Positions 24,413 through 32,855 are shown, counted from the stretch's first letter. The stretch: 54,076 nt of DNA from an uncultured Oscillospiraceae bacterium (GCA_900543555.1 UQRL01000013.1:1-54076); one strand, 5' to 3'. Program-made: numbers and translations. The notes: generated by a model not told the origin, from the letters alone.

Positions 24413-25252
24413 TTGAAGATTGCCGTAGTTCCGAACTTAACAAAGGAATCTGCCCAGGCCTGTACGGATGAGGCGCTGCGCGTCCTCGCTGGATGTGGCT
24501 GTGAAACGGTGCTGAAAACCGATCTGTTTACCTCCCAAGGGGTTTATCAGGAGCGGGTGGAGGATTCCCTCCTTTCCTGCGATTTGTTTATTGCCATCGG
24601 CGGCGACGGCACCATCATCCACACTGCCAAGTTGGCAGCCTCCCTGGGGAAGCCTATCCTGGGAATCAATGCGGGGACCCTGGGTTTTACTGCCGGCTTG
24701 GAGCGCCATGAGCTAGGACTGCTGCCCCGCCTGGTTCAAGGGGAATACCGGGAAGAGCGGCGCAGGATGCTCTCAGTAGAGCTGGAATCTCAGAAGGGTG
24801 CCTCTCAAAGTTTCTATGCCCTTAACGACGCGGTGCTTTCCGGAGAACCCGCTAAAATCATCGACTATCAGATGGTGCTGGGAAGCCGTTCCTACCGCTA
24901 CCGCGCGGATGGCTTTATTGTGGCTACGCCCACAGGATCTACCGCCTATTCTCTTTCCGCGGGCGGCCCTGTAATCGAGCCCAGCATGGACTGCCTTGTC
25001 TACACACCCATCTGCCCTCACTCCCTGTTTGACCGCAGCATTTTGTTCAGCCCTCAGTCTCAGCTGGTGATTCAGATTCCAGACAATACGGGCCGCCTGT
25101 ATCTCTCCGTAGACGGGGAGACTCCACTGGAAGTTTTCGCAGGAGATCTTCTTCGCTTCCGGCAGGCAGACCGTTTTGCCCGCTTTATCCGGCTGGGCGG
25201 CAGGAATTTTTACGACATTCTCAACCAGAAAATTATCGAAACGCGGCAGTAA
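24413..25252 (+). CDS. nadK: NAD kinase
   Basis: ATP-dependent phosphorylation of NAD to NADP in the cytoplasm. The start is TTG 24413, required by AAGGAGGAG at 24399-24407. The 279-residue product begins MKIAVVPNLTKESA. GGDGTIIH (63-70) and NAGTLGFTAG (86-95) are the family hallmarks, followed by TPTGSTAYSLSAGGPV near 180. The length is normal. NADP is the cofactor of AroE and FolD in this window, though there is no regulatory link. Confidence 0.95.
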   Translation: MKIAVVPNLTKESAQACTDEALRVLAGCGCETVLKTDLFTSQGVYQERVEDSLLSCDLFIAIGGDGTIIHTAKLAASLGKPILGINAGTLGFTAGLERHELGLLPRLVQGEYREERRRMLSVELESQKGASQSFYALNDAVLSGEPAKIIDYQMVLGSRSYRYRADGFIVATPTGSTAYSLSAGGPVIEPSMDCLVYTPICPHSLFDRSILFSPQSQLVIQIPDNTGRLYLSVDGETPLEVFAGDLLRFRQADRFARFIRLGGRNFYDILNQKIIETRQ

Positions 25253-25321
25253 GCCTTGTTCTGCTTCCATAGTCCAAGAGTATACCGGCGCTTCCCGCCA
25301 GAAAGGATAGGTCCCGATCTT

Positions 25322-25774
25322 ATGAAAACCCGACGTCACGCAAAAATTCTAGAGCTGATCAAGGAGTATGATATCGACACACAGGACGAGCTTCTCCGCT
25401 ATCTGCGAGAGAACGGCTTTGATGTGACCCAGGCCACTGTATCCCGGGATATCAAGGAGCTTCGCTTGGTAAAGACCCTTTCCCGTTCTGGAAAGTACCG
25501 CTATTCTACCGGCAGTGATACTATCAGCGATATGTCCTCTAAATTCTACTCTCTCTTCTCCGATTCTGTGCTCTCAGTAGAGGCCGCACAGAATATGCTG
25601 GTGGTCCGCTGCATGACCGGCATGGCCCAGGCGGTGTGCGCCTCTCTGGATTCGATGCATTGGCCGGGCTTTGTGGGCACTTTGGCCGGGGATGACACCA
25701 TTTTTATCGTCTGCCGCACCGAGGGGGATGCCCTGGAAACCCAAGAGGAATTTCGGAAACTCATAAACAGGTGA
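25322..25774 (+). CDS. argR: Arginine repressor ArgR/AhrC
   Basis: A 150-residue arginine-responsive transcription factor. The N-terminal winged helix includes DVTQATVSRDIKELRLVK, with SRDIKEL in the recognition helix. The C-terminal oligomerisation and arginine-binding domain ends GTLAGDDTIFIVCRTEGDAL, with the GDDT aspartates that hold arginine. The chosen start is ATG 25322 (MKTRRHAKIL); an open frame continues upstream without a start signal. AGAAAGGATAGG precedes it at somewhat long spacing. In Firmicutes argR commonly lies just before recN, as here. No ARG box was identified in the window. Confidence 0.94.
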   Translation: MKTRRHAKILELIKEYDIDTQDELLRYLRENGFDVTQATVSRDIKELRLVKTLSRSGKYRYSTGSDTISDMSSKFYSLFSDSVLSVEAAQNMLVVRCMTGMAQAVCASLDSMHWPGFVGTLAGDDTIFIVCRTEGDALETQEEFRKLINR

Positions 25775-25780
25775 GGCTTT

Positions 25781-27439
25781 ATGCTGGCTCAATTATTCAT
25801 CAACAACATTGCCGTTATTGAACGCGCTTCCATTGATTTGGAGAAGGGCTTTACCGTACTCACCGGTGAGACGGGTGCGGGCAAGTCCATCATCATCGAC
25901 GCAATCCACGCCGTACTGGGAGAGCGCACCTCCAAGGAGCTGGTGCGCACCGGCACCCAATCCGCTTCTGTATCTGCGCTGTTTACAGGCTTGGATGAGG
26001 ATATACTGTGCCTGTTGGACCAGCTCTCCATCCCTCGGGAGGAGGACGGCTCCCTTTTGGTTCAACGGGATATCCGGCAGGAGGGCCGGTCCTCTTGCAA
26101 GCTCAACGGAGCGCCTGCCACGGTTTCCATGCTCAAGCAGGTGGGGCCCCGGTTAGTGACCATCCACGGCCAGCACGAAAGCTATGAGCTGCTCTCACCA
26201 GAGGTCCACATGGTCTACCTGGACAGCTTTGCCGGGCTGGAAAGCCTTCTGGCAGAATACCAGGCTGCTTACCATACCCTGCGGGAAACCCAGCGGAAGC
26301 TGGAGGCCCTGCAGACGGACGAAGGGGAGAAGGCACGGCTCTCCGACCTGCTCCATTACCAAATTGACGAGATCCAGTCCGCCAATGTGCGTGTGGGAGA
26401 GCGGGAAGAACTGGAAGCGCAGCGGGAGGTGATCCGCAACAGCGAAAAAATTGCGGGTACGCTGGAGCTTCTCCGCGGCCTGCTTTCCGGGGATGAGGAC
26501 AGCGAAGGGCTTCTCACGGGGGTGGAGCAGGCCTCTGTGGAAGCAGAGCGAGTGGCTCCCTATCTGCCAGAGCTGGAGGAAGCGGCGCAAAAGCTGCGGG
26601 AAGCCGGGTATTTGCTGGAGGATGTGGACGCCATCCTACGCAGCGTGGGGGTGGACTTCGATCCCGCCCTTCAAGAGGCTATCGAGGAACGGCTGGACCT
26701 GCTGTATAAGCTGGGGCTGAAATACGGCAGCAGCGAGGAAAAAATTTTGGAATTTTTGGAGGACTGCCGCTCCCGCCTTCATCAGATCGAGTTTTCCGAC
26801 GAGGAGCGGGAGCGCTTGGGGGCCCAATACGAGGAGGAAAAGCATAAAGCTATTTCCCTTGCCAAGGAACTCTCCCGCAGGCGCCAGGCAGCATCGGCCC
26901 AATTCATCCGCCAGGTAAGGGAAGAACTGGCATTTCTAAACATGCCGGGCATCCAATTTGAGACGGAGATCCAGAGGGTGCCTCTGTACGCCATGGGGTG
27001 CGATAAACTCCAGTTTCTTGTTTCCGCCAACAAGGGGGAGCCTCCCAAGCCTATGTCTAAGATCGCCTCGGGCGGGGAGCTCTCCCGGATCATGCTGGCC
27101 ATTAAAACGGTGCTCTCCGGCAAAGATAAGGTGCAAACTTTGATTTTCGACGAGGTGGATACAGGCATCAGCGGGGCCGCCGCCAACAAGGTAGGGAAGA
27201 AGCTGAAGCAGGTTTCCCAAAACCGGCAGGTGCTGTGCATCACGCATCTGGCCCAAATTGCCGCTCTGGCAGATCATCACCTTCTCATCGAAAAGCATGT
27301 GGAAGGGGAGCGCACCTTTACCCAGGTGCAGGAGCTGGACTTTGAAGGCCGCAAACGGGAGGTGGCCCGCATCATCGGCGGGGACCAGGTAACGGACCTG
27401 CAGCTGGAAATGGCAGAGGAAATGCTGAAAAAGGGTTGA
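25781..27439 (+). CDS. recN: DNA repair protein RecN
   Basis: A 552-residue SMC-like ATPase that acts early in double-strand break repair. The Walker A motif is GETGAGKS at residues 30-37, with INNIAVIERASIDLEKG at the N-terminus. Long coiled-coil segments span about 150-350 (LRETQRKLEALQTDEGEK region). The signature FLVSANKGEPPKPMSKIASG and Walker B LIFDEVDTGISG follow. The length is typical. It begins six bases after argR. Its TGA stop codon (27437-27439) is part of the -35 box of the tyrS promoter. Confidence 0.95.
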   Translation: MLAQLFINNIAVIERASIDLEKGFTVLTGETGAGKSIIIDAIHAVLGERTSKELVRTGTQSASVSALFTGLDEDILCLLDQLSIPREEDGSLLVQRDIRQEGRSSCKLNGAPATVSMLKQVGPRLVTIHGQHESYELLSPEVHMVYLDSFAGLESLLAEYQAAYHTLRETQRKLEALQTDEGEKARLSDLLHYQIDEIQSANVRVGEREELEAQREVIRNSEKIAGTLELLRGLLSGDEDSEGLLTGVEQASVEAERVAPYLPELEEAAQKLREAGYLLEDVDAILRSVGVDFDPALQEAIEERLDLLYKLGLKYGSSEEKILEFLEDCRSRLHQIEFSDEERERLGAQYEEEKHKAISLAKELSRRRQAASAQFIRQVREELAFLNMPGIQFETEIQRVPLYAMGCDKLQFLVSANKGEPPKPMSKIASGGELSRIMLAIKTVLSGKDKVQTLIFDEVDTGISGAAANKVGKKLKQVSQNRQVLCITHLAQIAALADHHLLIEKHVEGERTFTQVQELDFEGRKREVARIIGGDQVTDLQLEMAEEMLKKG

Positions 27440-27464
27440 CATTTTTCCCTTTGGACCGTATAAT
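27436..27464 (+). promoter_or_regulatory. Consensus promoter of tyrS, embedded in the recN stop codon
   Basis: TTGACA (27436-27441), exactly 17 bases, TATAAT (27459-27464): a perfect sigma-A consensus. Bases 27437-27439 (TGA) are the recN stop. Transcription should start near 27471, at the 5' end of the T-box. Confidence 0.9.
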
Positions 27465-27470
27465 AACTCA

Positions 27471-27742
27471 CAACAGCGATGACGGAACCAAGTAGGCGCC
27501 GGTCCCACGGCAAAGAGAACCCCCGGCTGGTGAAAGGGGGAGCGTGGCGGAGGCTGAAATTACCTTCCCGAGCTGTCACTCTGAACCCAAAGTAGGGGTG
27601 GCCGTGTGGCGGGCGTTATTCCGCCAGGGCATGAAAGTGCCCGGTAAGGTCACGGACCGCAAGGCCGTGATAAATTGAGGTGGTACCGCGGTAATTTGAT
27701 TTATCGCCCTCTGCGTGAAAATGCAGGGGGCTTTTCTTTTTT
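27471..27742 (+). promoter_or_regulatory. Tyrosine T-box riboswitch with intrinsic terminator
   Basis: A complete T-box leader. Stem I carries the AGAGA motif near 27514-27520 and the GGTGAAAG apical region near 27530. The specifier loop has UAC at 27561-27563, a tyrosine codon matching the downstream gene. The T-box sequence GGTGGTACCGCG is at 27679-27690. The terminator is GCCCTCTGC (27706-27714)/GCAGGGGGC (27723-27731) followed by TTTTC and a T-run to 27742. Uncharged tRNA-Tyr should bind and stabilise the antiterminator, raising tyrS expression on tyrosine shortage. Confidence 0.93.
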
Positions 27743-27804
27743 GCCAGAACCGGGCCTCCCAGCGCATTTTCAAAAAATCACATTTTTGGAAAGGACTGAC
27801 ACAC

Positions 27805-29025
27805 ATGGGAGTGTACGAAGAACTGAAGGCCCGTGGCCTGATCGCCCAGGTCACCAACGAGGAGGAAATCCGTGAGGTGGTGAACAACGGCAAGGCTACC
27901 TTCTACATCGGCTTTGACTGCACCGCCGACAGCCTGACCGCCGGCCACTTCATGGCCCTGACCCTGATGAAGCGGCTGCAGATGGCAGGGAACAAGCCCA
28001 TCGCCCTGATCGGCGGGGGCACCACCCTCATTGGCGACCCCTCCGGCCGGACGGACATGCGCAAGATGCTGACCAAAGAGGACATTGACCACAACGCCGA
28101 GTGCTTCAAGCGCCAGATGGAGCGCTTCATCGAGTTCGGCGAAGGCAAGGCCAGAATGCTCAACAACGCCGACTGGCTGCTGAAGCTGAACTATGTGGAC
28201 CTGCTGCGGGAGGTGGGCGCCTGCTTCAGCGTCAACAACATGCTCCGGGCAGAGTGCTACAAGCAGCGCATGGAGAAGGGCCTCTCCTTCCTGGAGTTCA
28301 ACTACATGATCATGCAGAGCTACGACTTCTACTACATGTTCCAGCACTACGGCTGCAACATGCAGTTTGGCGGCGACGACCAGTGGAGCAACATGCTGGG
28401 CGGTACCGAACTGATCCGCCGCAAGCTGGGCAAGGACGCCCACGCCATGACCATCACCCTGCTGACGGATTCCAACGGCAACAAGATGGGCAAGACCGCT
28501 GGCAACGCCGTATGGCTGGATCCCAATAAAACCAGCCCCTTCGACTTCTATCAGTACTGGCGCAACGTGGGCGACGCCGACGTGATGAAGTGCATTCGGA
28601 TGCTCACCTTCCTGCCTCTGGAGCAGATCGACGAGATGAGCACCTGGAAGGATCAGCAGCTCAATCAGGCCAAAGAAATCCTGGCTTTTGAATTGACCAA
28701 GATGGTCCATGGGGAAGAGGAGGCTAAGAAGGCTCAGGAGGGCGCCCGCGCCCTGTTCGGCGCTGGGGCCAACACAGCCAACATGCCCACCACCCAGCTG
28801 ACAGACGGGGACTTCACCGATGGCCAGATCGCTGTGTTGGACCTGCTGGTAAAGACTGGCTTGGCCGCCTCCAAGGGCGAAGGCCGCCGCCTCATTCAGC
28901 AGGGCGGCCTTACCATCAAAGATGAAAAGGTCACCGACCCCAATGCCGCCTTTGTCAAAGCCGATTTTGAACAGGGGCTTGTCATCAAAAAGGGAAAGAA
29001 AGTCTTCCATAAGGCAGTCCTTTAA
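27805..29025 (+). CDS. tyrS: Tyrosyl-tRNA synthetase
   Basis: Class I synthetase that charges tRNA-Tyr. The chosen start is ATG 27805 (MGVYEELKARGLI), 10 bases after GGAAAGGA; upstream in-frame codons lie inside the T-box. The 406-residue product has FDCTADSLTAGHF (the HIGH-like motif, 37-49), YNxxQ-type binding residues in MQSYDFYYMFQHYGCNMQFGGDDQW, and KMGKT (KMSKS-like) near 230. The C-terminal S4 RNA-binding domain covers about 340-406 (GLAASKGEGRRLIQQGGLTI). It is the TyrS (not TyrZ) type by general layout. Expression is set by the T-box upstream. Confidence 0.96.
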   Translation: MGVYEELKARGLIAQVTNEEEIREVVNNGKATFYIGFDCTADSLTAGHFMALTLMKRLQMAGNKPIALIGGGTTLIGDPSGRTDMRKMLTKEDIDHNAECFKRQMERFIEFGEGKARMLNNADWLLKLNYVDLLREVGACFSVNNMLRAECYKQRMEKGLSFLEFNYMIMQSYDFYYMFQHYGCNMQFGGDDQWSNMLGGTELIRRKLGKDAHAMTITLLTDSNGNKMGKTAGNAVWLDPNKTSPFDFYQYWRNVGDADVMKCIRMLTFLPLEQIDEMSTWKDQQLNQAKEILAFELTKMVHGEEEAKKAQEGARALFGAGANTANMPTTQLTDGDFTDGQIAVLDLLVKTGLAASKGEGRRLIQQGGLTIKDEKVTDPNAAFVKADFEQGLVIKKGKKVFHKAVL

Positions 29026-29053
29026 TCCGGGGAAATACACGCAATAAAACGAT

Positions 29054-29096
29054 AAAATGGGTACGGCTTATTCGCTCCATAAGCCGTACCCATTTT
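29054..29096. terminator. Bidirectional terminator between tyrS and the VOC gene
   Basis: A perfect 17-bp stem: AAAATGGGTACGGCTTA (29054-29070) and TAAGCCGTACCCATTTT (29080-29096), 9-base loop. The A-run on one side and T-run on the other let it work for both converging transcripts. Confidence 0.88.
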
Positions 29097-29116
29097 CCGT
29101 CTTGTTACAATTCCAA

Positions 29117-29503
29117 TTACATAGCAATCCACCAGCAGACCCCAAAGCGATCAATCACTGTAGCGCAGCACGGATTCCAGGGCACCTCCTGGATGGGATG
29201 AACCACCACGCCGCCGTTGCTTAGGACGCGGAAGGCCCGGTAGACAGCTTCCTCACTTCCCAAATCAAAGGCATTAAACGTCATGGTCTCCCACTTCATC
29301 CGGTGGACGAAGGCAACGTCGCAAGGGTTTTCCGCTTCCGACAAGGCCAGAATACACTCTCCATCCACAGAGAGCTCACAGTGCTCATAGGCTGTGCCTT
29401 CCGGATTTTGCATCGAAACGGTAATCTCCGCCCCGAAAGCTTCGCAGTATGTTTGGGCAGCCTCTAAGCTGTTTTTCACATAGACCTGCGCATAGTTTTT
29501 CAC
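29117..29503 (-). CDS. VOC-family (glyoxalase/PhnB-like) protein
   Basis: A 128-residue protein with the vicinal oxygen chelate fold pattern: AQVYVKNSLEAAQTYCEAFGAE at the start and VIDRFGVCWWI at the end, the usual PhnB/3-demethylubiquinone-9-methyltransferase-like signature. The start is GTG (29501-29503), seven bases after AGGAGGG. The substrate is unknown, and the expected metal ligands are not fully conserved by eye. It lies 57 bases after the ACT-domain gene with no terminator between them, so it is probably the distal gene of the lysine-pathway operon. A functional link to lysine synthesis is not evident. Confidence 0.82.
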   Translation of the reverse strand: MKNYAQVYVKNSLEAAQTYCEAFGAEITVSMQNPEGTAYEHCELSVDGECILALSEAENPCDVAFVHRMKWETMTFNAFDLGSEEAVYRAFRVLSNGGVVVHPIQEVPWNPCCATVIDRFGVCWWIAM

Positions 29504-29560
29504 AAAAACCCTCCTAACGAAAAGCTAGGGATAGCCGCCAATCAAGCGTTTAAAGCGGCC

Positions 29561-30019
29561 TTACAGCAGCGCCTCCTGCAGGGCGTTCAGCACTGTGTCA
29601 AAATCCGCCTCAGTGACCAGAAGGGAAATCTCCACTTCAGAAGTGGTAATCAGGCGGATGTCCGCGTCTGTTCCCGAAATAGCGCGGAACACCTGGGCGG
29701 CAATGCCCGGGGTATTCTTCATAACGGGGTCGTAGACAGAAATTTTGTGGTTCACCGAGCTCACAATCACATCCATGTCGGTTTCTTGCTTCAGCTTAGA
29801 TGTAAAGCCCAGAATGCCGATCAGATCCTCGTCGGAAATCGTGAAGGAAAGCCCGGTTGTGGCCCCATGGGTGGGCGCCATGGAAATCATGTCGATGTTG
29901 ATGCCGCATTGATAAATAGCTTCAAACACTTTGGAGATGGAGGCCACATTGGCGGGAAAATCCTGCAAAGTGACCAGCGTGATATTGTCAACTGTACTGA
30001 TAACCGTGGAAGCGCTCAT
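29561..30019 (-). CDS. Stand-alone tandem ACT-domain protein (aspartokinase regulatory-subunit type)
   Basis: A 152-residue protein made of two ACT modules, about 10-75 (VDNITLVTLQDFPANVASIS, then MISMAPTHGATTGLSFTI) and 90-152 (KISVYDPVMKNTPGIAAQVF, then DIRLITTSEVEISLLV). Order and motifs match the C-terminal regulatory half of aspartokinase, but no kinase domain is encoded. It follows dapB at 12 bases, in an operon behind a lysine riboswitch. It may associate with an aspartokinase encoded elsewhere, like a beta subunit, or act as an independent amino-acid sensor. The start ATG has GAGGAGGAA upstream. It is not an internal translation start of a larger gene. Confidence 0.82.
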   Translation of the reverse strand: MSASTVISTVDNITLVTLQDFPANVASISKVFEAIYQCGINIDMISMAPTHGATTGLSFTISDEDLIGILGFTSKLKQETDMDVIVSSVNHKISVYDPVMKNTPGIAAQVFRAISGTDADIRLITTSEVEISLLVTEADFDTVLNALQEALL

Positions 30020-30031
30020 TGCAATTCCTCC

Positions 30032-30784
30032 TCAAATCAAATGGGACATATCGTACAGGCCCGGGCCCTTCCCTTCTATAAAAACAGCGGCATTCACCGC
30101 TCCAGTGGCAAACAGTTCCTTCGACTGCGCGGAGTGGGACAGGGTGAGCACCTCGCTCTGCCCGGCAAAAATCACTTGGTGTTCTCCCACGATGGTACCG
30201 CCCCGCACAGAGTGGAGGCCAATCTCCTTTTTCTCACGCTTTTTCCGCTGAGAATGGCGGTCATACACATACTGCATAGAATGGTCCCGCACCTGGTTAA
30301 TGGCGTCGGCAATCATCAGGGCGGTGCCGCTGGGGGCGTCAATCTTCTGGTTGTGGTGCATCTCCACCACCTCCACGTCAAAGCTGTCGCCTAAAACGGC
30401 CTCGGCCTTTTTGGCCAGCTCAATAAGCAGGTTTACCCCCAAAGACATATTGCGGGAATAGAAAAGTGGGAGTTCCTTGGCTGCCTCTTGAATCTCCTGG
30501 GTCTGCTCTGCGCTGTAGCCGGTGGTGCACAACACCGCCGCTGTGCCAGAGTGGCTGCGGCAGTACTCCAAAATGGAGGAGAGGGCAGAGGGGTGGGAGA
30601 AGTCCACCACCACCTGGGCCTCTTCTTCCACATCCGCAAGGGATGTGTAAACAGGGAAGGAGCCATTCCCGCCTCCGGACACATCCACGCCCGCCGCAAT
30701 GGAGCAGTCCGCCCGCTGATTGACAAAATTCTGTACCGCGGCGCCCATTTTTCCATTGCAGCCGCAGAGGATGATATTGGTCAT
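30032..30784 (-). CDS. dapB: 4-hydroxy-tetrahydrodipicolinate reductase
   Basis: NAD(P)H-dependent reduction on the route to diaminopimelate and lysine. The chosen start is ATG at 30782-30784 behind AGAAAGGAAG; a GTG at 30806-30808 would place the ribosome binding site inside the gene. The 250-residue product shows GCNGKMGAAV near 8-17 (nucleotide binding), DFSHPSAL, and the substrate signature EMHHNQKIDAPSGTA at 141-155, with the catalytic histidines and lysine. The length is typical. It lies downstream of dapA in the lysine-riboswitch operon. Confidence 0.95.
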   Translation of the reverse strand: MTNIILCGCNGKMGAAVQNFVNQRADCSIAAGVDVSGGGNGSFPVYTSLADVEEEAQVVVDFSHPSALSSILEYCRSHSGTAAVLCTTGYSAEQTQEIQEAAKELPLFYSRNMSLGVNLLIELAKKAEAVLGDSFDVEVVEMHHNQKIDAPSGTALMIADAINQVRDHSMQYVYDRHSQRKKREKKEIGLHSVRGGTIVGEHQVIFAGQSEVLTLSHSAQSKELFATGAVNAAVFIEGKGPGLYDMSHLI

Positions 30785-30818
30785 ACTGGGACTTCCTTTC
30801 TTTTTCACACGCGTGGGC

Positions 30819-31709
30819 TTACACCAGGCCGTGCTTTTGCAGCAGGGCGGTCAGCTTGGCCTTTCCTTCCTCCGCCATGGTGGTCAGGGGCATACGGCAG
30901 TAGTTAGACTGGATCAAGCCCATTTGGCACATAGCCTCTTTGATGGGGATGGGGTTCACGTCCATAAAGAAACCATCCATCAAATCAAGATACTCTGCGT
31001 TGAGCTTACGGGCACTTTCCAAATCGCCCTTCAGCATGGCGGCGGCCAACTGGTGCATCACGCTGGGCAGAGCGTTAGAGAATACGGAAATCACGCCCTT
31101 GCCGCCCAGCGCCATGACGGGAAGGGTCTGGTTATCCTCGCCGGAATAAATGGTCAGTTCATCACCGCACAAAGCGGCAGTCCGGGCTGTGGCGGCAATG
31201 TCGCCATTGGCCTCCTTCACTGCCACAATGTAAGGGTTTTTAGAGAGTTCCTTGTAGGTGGCTGGCTGAATGTTGCAGCCGGTGCGGCTGGGCACATTGT
31301 AGAGGATGCAGGGCATCTTCACGCTGCCGGCCACATAGTTGAAGCTTTCAATCAAACCCTTTTGGGAGGTCTTGTTGTAATAAGGGGTGACCAGCAGCAG
31401 GCCGTCAGCCCCGGCCTCCTTGGCCTCCAGGGACAGTTCTACACAGAACTGGGTGTCGTTGCTGCCCGTGCCGGCGATGACCGGCACCCGGCCCTTTGCC
31501 CGGTCAATAATGAACTGGATGACCTTGATGTGGTCCTCTGTAGTCATGGTAGCGGCCTCGCCGGTAGTGCCGCAGGCTACGATGGCGTCGATGCCGCCTT
31601 CGATCTGGAACTCCACCAGGCGCTCAATCTCCCCCCAGGAGATGTCTCCATTTTTGTCAAAAGGGGTCACCAGGGCGGTGGCAGCGCCGGTAAAAATCAC
31701 TTGCTTCAT
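30819..31709 (-). CDS. dapA: 4-hydroxy-tetrahydrodipicolinate synthase
   Basis: Condenses pyruvate with aspartate-semialdehyde, the first committed step to lysine and diaminopimelate. The 296-residue TIM barrel has ACGTTGEAATM (GTTGE at 47-51), Y137 in ILYNVPSRTG and Schiff-base lysine K165 in IVAVKEANGD. The length and all key residues are normal. The ATG follows TTTGGAGGTAGGAAATT. Asd lies immediately upstream and makes its substrate. Lysine inhibition of the enzyme was not assessed. Confidence 0.96.
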   Translation of the reverse strand: MKQVIFTGAATALVTPFDKNGDISWGEIERLVEFQIEGGIDAIVACGTTGEAATMTTEDHIKVIQFIIDRAKGRVPVIAGTGSNDTQFCVELSLEAKEAGADGLLLVTPYYNKTSQKGLIESFNYVAGSVKMPCILYNVPSRTGCNIQPATYKELSKNPYIVAVKEANGDIAATARTAALCGDELTIYSGEDNQTLPVMALGGKGVISVFSNALPSVMHQLAAAMLKGDLESARKLNAEYLDLMDGFFMDVNPIPIKEAMCQMGLIQSNYCRMPLTTMAEEGKAKLTALLQKHGLV

Positions 31710-31729
31710 AATTTCCTACCTCCAAAAGC

Positions 31730-32809
31730 TCAGTCAAAGTAGCCCTTGGCGGCCAAAAGCTCCGCCATCAGCAGAGCGCCGCCCGCAGCACCCCGCAGGG
31801 TGTTGTGAGAAAGGCATACAAACTTATAGTCGTACTGGGTGTCTGGACGCAGGCGGCCGATGGAAACAGCCATGCCGCCTTCCAGATCCCGGTCCAGTTT
31901 AGGCTGGGGCCGGTTATCCTCGGTGAAATAGTGCAGAAACTGCTTGGGGGCGCTGGGAAGCTCCAGCTCCTGGGCGGGGCCGCGGAACTTCTCCCAGCGT
32001 TCAATGATCTCCTCCTTGGAGATCTTGTTCTCCAGGGAGAAGAAGACCGCCGCCATGTGGCCGTCGGACACGGGCACCCGCAGGCACTGGGAAGTGATGG
32101 AGGGGGTGGTGGTGTTGACAATGACGCCGTTCTCCACATGGCCCCAGATCTTCAGCGGCTCCTGCTCGGACTTTTCCTCCTCGCCGCCAATGAAGGGGAT
32201 CACATTGTCCAGAATCTCCGGCATTGTCTCAAAGGTCTTGCCCGCGCCGGAAATGGCCTGATAGGTGCAGGCCAGTACCTTGGTCACACCTAAATCCAGC
32301 AGGGGGTGGATTGCCGGCACATAGCTCTGCAGGGAGCAGTTGCACTTCACGGCGATGAAGCCCCGTTTGGTGCCCAAGCGCTTGCGCTGGGCGTCAATGA
32401 CAGCCGCATGGTCCGCGTTGATTTCCGGAATGATCATGGGCACATCGGGTGTGGAGCGGTGCGCGCTGTTGTTGGAAACCACCGGGCACTCGTGGCGGGC
32501 GTATGTTTCCTCCAGGGCACGGATTTCCTCCTTTTTCATGTTTACAGCGCAGAAAACGAAGTCCACCAAAGAGACGATCTTCTCAATGTCTTTTTCCGCG
32601 TCGTACACGGGCATCTTAGCCAAGGCGGATGGCAGGGGAGTTTTCATGGCCCAGCGGCATCCCACAGCTTCTTCGTAGGTTTTGCCCGCGGACCGGGCGC
32701 TGGCAGCTAACGCTGTCACAGTAAACCAAGGGTGGTTCTCCAAAATGGTGGCGAAACGCTGGCCCACCATGCCAGTGCATCCGATGATGCCCACGCGATA
32801 CTGCTTCAT
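31730..32809 (-). CDS. asd: Aspartate-semialdehyde dehydrogenase (archaeal/fungal-type)
   Basis: Reduces aspartyl phosphate to aspartate-4-semialdehyde, the branch precursor of lysine, threonine and methionine. The start ATG (32807-32809) follows AGAAAGGAAC. The 359-residue product has the N-terminal NADP loop GIIGCTGMVGQRF. STPDVPMIIPEIN marks the archaeal/fungal-type subclass, and the active site is KCNCSLQSYVPA with nucleophile C158. The residue two before the nucleophile is also Cys, where I would expect Pro or Ser. SDGHMAAV provides the conserved His. First gene of the riboswitch operon. Confidence 0.93.
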   Translation of the reverse strand: MKQYRVGIIGCTGMVGQRFATILENHPWFTVTALAASARSAGKTYEEAVGCRWAMKTPLPSALAKMPVYDAEKDIEKIVSLVDFVFCAVNMKKEEIRALEETYARHECPVVSNNSAHRSTPDVPMIIPEINADHAAVIDAQRKRLGTKRGFIAVKCNCSLQSYVPAIHPLLDLGVTKVLACTYQAISGAGKTFETMPEILDNVIPFIGGEEEKSEQEPLKIWGHVENGVIVNTTTPSITSQCLRVPVSDGHMAAVFFSLENKISKEEIIERWEKFRGPAQELELPSAPKQFLHYFTEDNRPQPKLDRDLEGGMAVSIGRLRPDTQYDYKFVCLSHNTLRGAAGGALLMAELLAAKGYFD

Positions 32810-32841
32810 ATTATCCAGTTCCTTTCTGCGATAAAGTGGCG

Positions 32842-32855
32842 TTTTGGGCCCAAAA
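32842..32855. repeat. Perfect 14-bp palindrome between the riboswitch terminator and asd
   Basis: TTTTGGGCCCAAAA, with no central loop, lies 33 bases upstream of the asd start. A cruciform or RNA hairpin is unlikely without a loop, so a protein-binding site is the simpler idea. No regulator is recognised. Confidence 0.5.

Noticed and set aside
27778..29040. 420-codon open frame antisense to tyrS
   Set aside because: Shadow of tyrS by codon bias; no start signal, and it runs through the bidirectional terminator region context without sense.
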